A stretch of DNA of 7,579 bases, from NCBI GenBank assembly GCA_016928125.1, contig JAFGLK010000370.1:1-7579 (forward strand), read 5' to 3'. This stretch comes from Anaerolineae bacterium (GTDB lineage: Bacteria > Chloroflexota > Anaerolineae > UBA1429). The notes under the pieces are model-generated. The model made no database searches. It was not told the DNA's origin and saw nothing but the letters and a program-made list of their open reading frames with translations. Below are positions 6,296 through 7,579 of the stretch, one piece after another. The stretch's first letter is position 1. Every line of letters starts with the position of its first letter. A program made the position numbers and the translations under genes.

Positions 6296-7252
6296 ATGCA
6301 GCCCAATCCGGTCTTGATACGCATCGGCCCCATCGCCATCTACTGGTATGGCGTGTTGATCGTCACCGGTGCCATGCTCGCGGCGCACATCGCCAGCAAG
6401 CTCTCCCGGCGCAACGGGCACGACCCCGAGCTCGCCTGGAGCCTGCTCCTGGTCGTTCTGGTGACGGGCATCATCGGCGCCCGCATCTATCATATCCTGT
6501 CGAGCTGGGACTATTACCGCGCCCATCCTAACCAGATGTTTGGGCTCCAGATGAGCGGTTTTGGCATCTATGGCGCCGTGGCCGGCGGGGTGTTGGGCGT
6601 TTGGTTCTTCACCAAACGACACAAGCTGCGTTTCCTCGAATGGGTGGACTATGCCACGCCCGGTCTGATCCTGGCCCAGGCTATCGGGCGTTGGGGCAAC
6701 TTTGTGAACCAGGAGCTCTACGGCCCACCCACAGACCTCCCTTGGGGGATCTATATCGCTCCCGAGCACCGTCTGCCTGGCCTGGAGATGTATGATCGCT
6801 TTCATCCCACCTTCTTCTACGAATCGGCGCTCAATTTCATAGGCTTTGTGGTGTTGCTCTATCTGGCGCGCAACTGGGAGAAGAATCGCCTGTACGGCGA
6901 CATCTTTTTCCTCTACGGCTTGATCTATCCACTCATCCGCTTCTTTATCGAATTCCTGCGGCCCGACGCCTGGAAGGTCGGCGGCATCGCGGTGGCGCAG
7001 ATCGTGGCCGTGGGCGCGTTTGTGTTCTTTGCGTCGGTGATGCTGATTCGGCGCAAACTCAGACGTCCTTCGATGGTCTATGTGCCTGGCACACCGTGGG
7101 AGCCTCCGGCCGAAGAGGAGGGGTCTTCCGGCCCCGTGTCCAAGGAAGGCGATCAGAGCGACCGGGGTGAGGAGGCGGGCGAGGGCCCGGGCAGCGGCCC
7201 CGCCGAGGCCGAGGAGATCGCTGGCCAGCCGAAAAGCCCCGAGGACGCGTGA
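6296..7252 (+). CDS. lgt: Phosphatidylglycerol--prolipoprotein diacylglyceryl transferase
   Basis: Lgt moves a diacylglyceryl group from phosphatidylglycerol to the lipobox cysteine of prolipoproteins in the cytoplasmic membrane, the first step of lipoprotein maturation. The 318-residue product shows the N-terminal IGPIAIYWYGVLI (10-22), the MSGFGIYGAVAGG segment (86-98), the Lgt signature GRWGNFVNQELYG (131-143, with the essential Arg, Asn and Glu), HPTFFYES (170-177) and FIEFLRPD (217-224). About seven hydrophobic segments are visible, roughly at 12-32, 48-68, 85-106, 118-136, 178-192, 202-220 and 228-252. The position of E. coli H103 is occupied by Tyr (IYG), as in several Gram-positive enzymes. 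Residues about 253-318 form a hydrophilic tail, basic at first (RRKLRRP) and then rich in P, G and E, not part of the core enzyme. AGGAGG (6286-6291) lies 4 nt before the ATG. An intrinsic terminator follows at 7297. Confidence 0.97.
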   Translation: MQPNPVLIRIGPIAIYWYGVLIVTGAMLAAHIASKLSRRNGHDPELAWSLLLVVLVTGIIGARIYHILSSWDYYRAHPNQMFGLQMSGFGIYGAVAGGVLGVWFFTKRHKLRFLEWVDYATPGLILAQAIGRWGNFVNQELYGPPTDLPWGIYIAPEHRLPGLEMYDRFHPTFFYESALNFIGFVVLLYLARNWEKNRLYGDIFFLYGLIYPLIRFFIEFLRPDAWKVGGIAVAQIVAVGAFVFFASVMLIRRKLRRPSMVYVPGTPWEPPAEEEGSSGPVSKEGDQSDRGEEAGEGPGSGPAEAEEIAGQPKSPEDA

Positions 7253-7296
7253 GATCGATCCTCTCATCTGCCGTGAAGGGCATGCGATGATTGGGC

Positions 7297-7327
7297 GGCG
7301 GGCAAGCCAAAGCTTGCCCGCCTTTCT
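7297..7327 (+). terminator. Intrinsic terminator downstream of lgt
   Basis: A perfect 11-bp GC-rich stem (7297-7307 pairing with 7312-7322) with a 4-nt CAAA loop, followed by TTTCT (7323-7327). It sits 44 nt after the lgt stop and 20 nt before the next start. The T-tract is short and interrupted, but the stem is strong. The next gene may therefore depend on readthrough or on a promoter hidden in this short gap. Confidence 0.8.
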
Positions 7328-7346
7328 ATGGCTCGGAGGCGCGTAG

Positions 7347-7579
7347 ATGCAGATCATCCCACTGAATATGGACGACGCTTCGCCCATCGCGTTCCACAAC
7401 GTGGCCGAGGTCGAGATGGGCCGCCAAGGCGCGACGCTTTTGCGCGTGCCGCGGGCGTGGCGCAAGCGCTTTCCTGAGGCGACTGCCGTGCGCGGCACGC
7501 AGGCGGCGGGAGTGGAGATTCGCTTCTACGCCCGCACGGGCACCATCGCACTGGAGTTAGCCACAGAGCAGCAGATCGC
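7347..7579 (+). CDS. Probable SGNH/GDSL-type hydrolase, N-terminal fragment (cut by window edge)
   Basis: An open frame from the ATG at 7347 to the right edge (77 complete codons). GGAGG (7335-7339) lies 7 nt before the ATG, giving a convincing start. The visible sequence includes AFHNVAEVE (15-23), LLRVPRAWR (about 31-39) and a stretch VEIRFYARTGTIALEL near the end. This arrangement resembles the beta-sandwich domain that precedes the catalytic domain in some bacterial SGNH esterases. The GDS and later catalytic motifs would lie beyond the window, so the enzyme class is an inference from the N-terminal pattern. No signal peptide is seen. It follows lgt on the same strand but is separated from it by the terminator at 7297-7327. 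Confidence 0.55.
   Translation, partial: MQIIPLNMDDASPIAFHNVAEVEMGRQGATLLRVPRAWRKRFPEATAVRGTQAAGVEIRFYARTGTIALELATEQQI

Noticed and set aside
6152..7498. A 448-codon open frame on the minus strand across the whole of lgt.
   Set aside because: It is antisense to a gene with the full Lgt signature, shows no recognisable domain, and its range includes the terminator and the next gene's start. Long antisense frames are common in GC-rich coding DNA.

Overview
The window is about 60% GC, with seven genes closely packed on both strands. Promoters are classical sigma-70 type and the Shine-Dalgarno sites are strong (AGGAGG/GGAGG). The gene content is a ComM/YifB ATPase, a URO-D superfamily enzyme, a stand-alone ParB-like protein, a DUF362-ferredoxin protein, a zinc dehydrogenase, a DUF692/MNIO protein, Lgt and the start of a probable SGNH esterase. 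This mix looks like chromosomal DNA of a free-living bacterium, probably anaerobic or facultative. The protein style suggests Chloroflexota, but that is an impression and was not tested. I see no insertion sequence, phage gene, CRISPR array, tRNA or rRNA.

Layout. (1) Positions 1-248, minus strand: the first 82 codons of comM, running off the left edge. (2) Positions 249-438: a divergent intergenic region with a probable promoter on each strand. (3) Positions 439-3836, plus strand: a three-gene unit. A URO-D-like enzyme overlaps a ParB-family protein by ATGA, and a DUF362 protein with a two-cluster ferredoxin tail follows after 15 nt. (4) Positions 3837-3990: a convergent gap with no clear terminator. 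(5) Positions 3991-5016, minus strand: a zinc-dependent medium-chain dehydrogenase. (6) Positions 5017-5257: a divergent gap holding a strong promoter whose -10 box lies inside a 12-bp perfect palindrome. (7) Positions 5258-6166: a DUF692/MNIO-type TIM-barrel enzyme. (8) Positions 6167-6295: a promoter with a perfect TATAAT box, leading into lgt (6296-7252), which ends at a strong intrinsic terminator (7297-7327). (9) Position 7347 to the right edge: the start of a probable SGNH/GDSL hydrolase.

How the genes fit together. Lgt and ComM are housekeeping-type genes. The unusual part is the middle. A ParB-like protein without ParA is translationally coupled to a URO-D-superfamily enzyme that lacks the porphyrin decarboxylase signature, and both precede an Fe-S DUF362 protein. 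This could be a metabolic module whose ParB-fold protein acts as a regulator or CTP-dependent switch rather than in chromosome partition. That is inference from gene order. The MNIO gene has the metal-ligand pattern of peptide-modifying iron enzymes but no visible precursor peptide or partner gene, so it is an orphan of unknown substrate. No gap between genes exceeds 300 bases.
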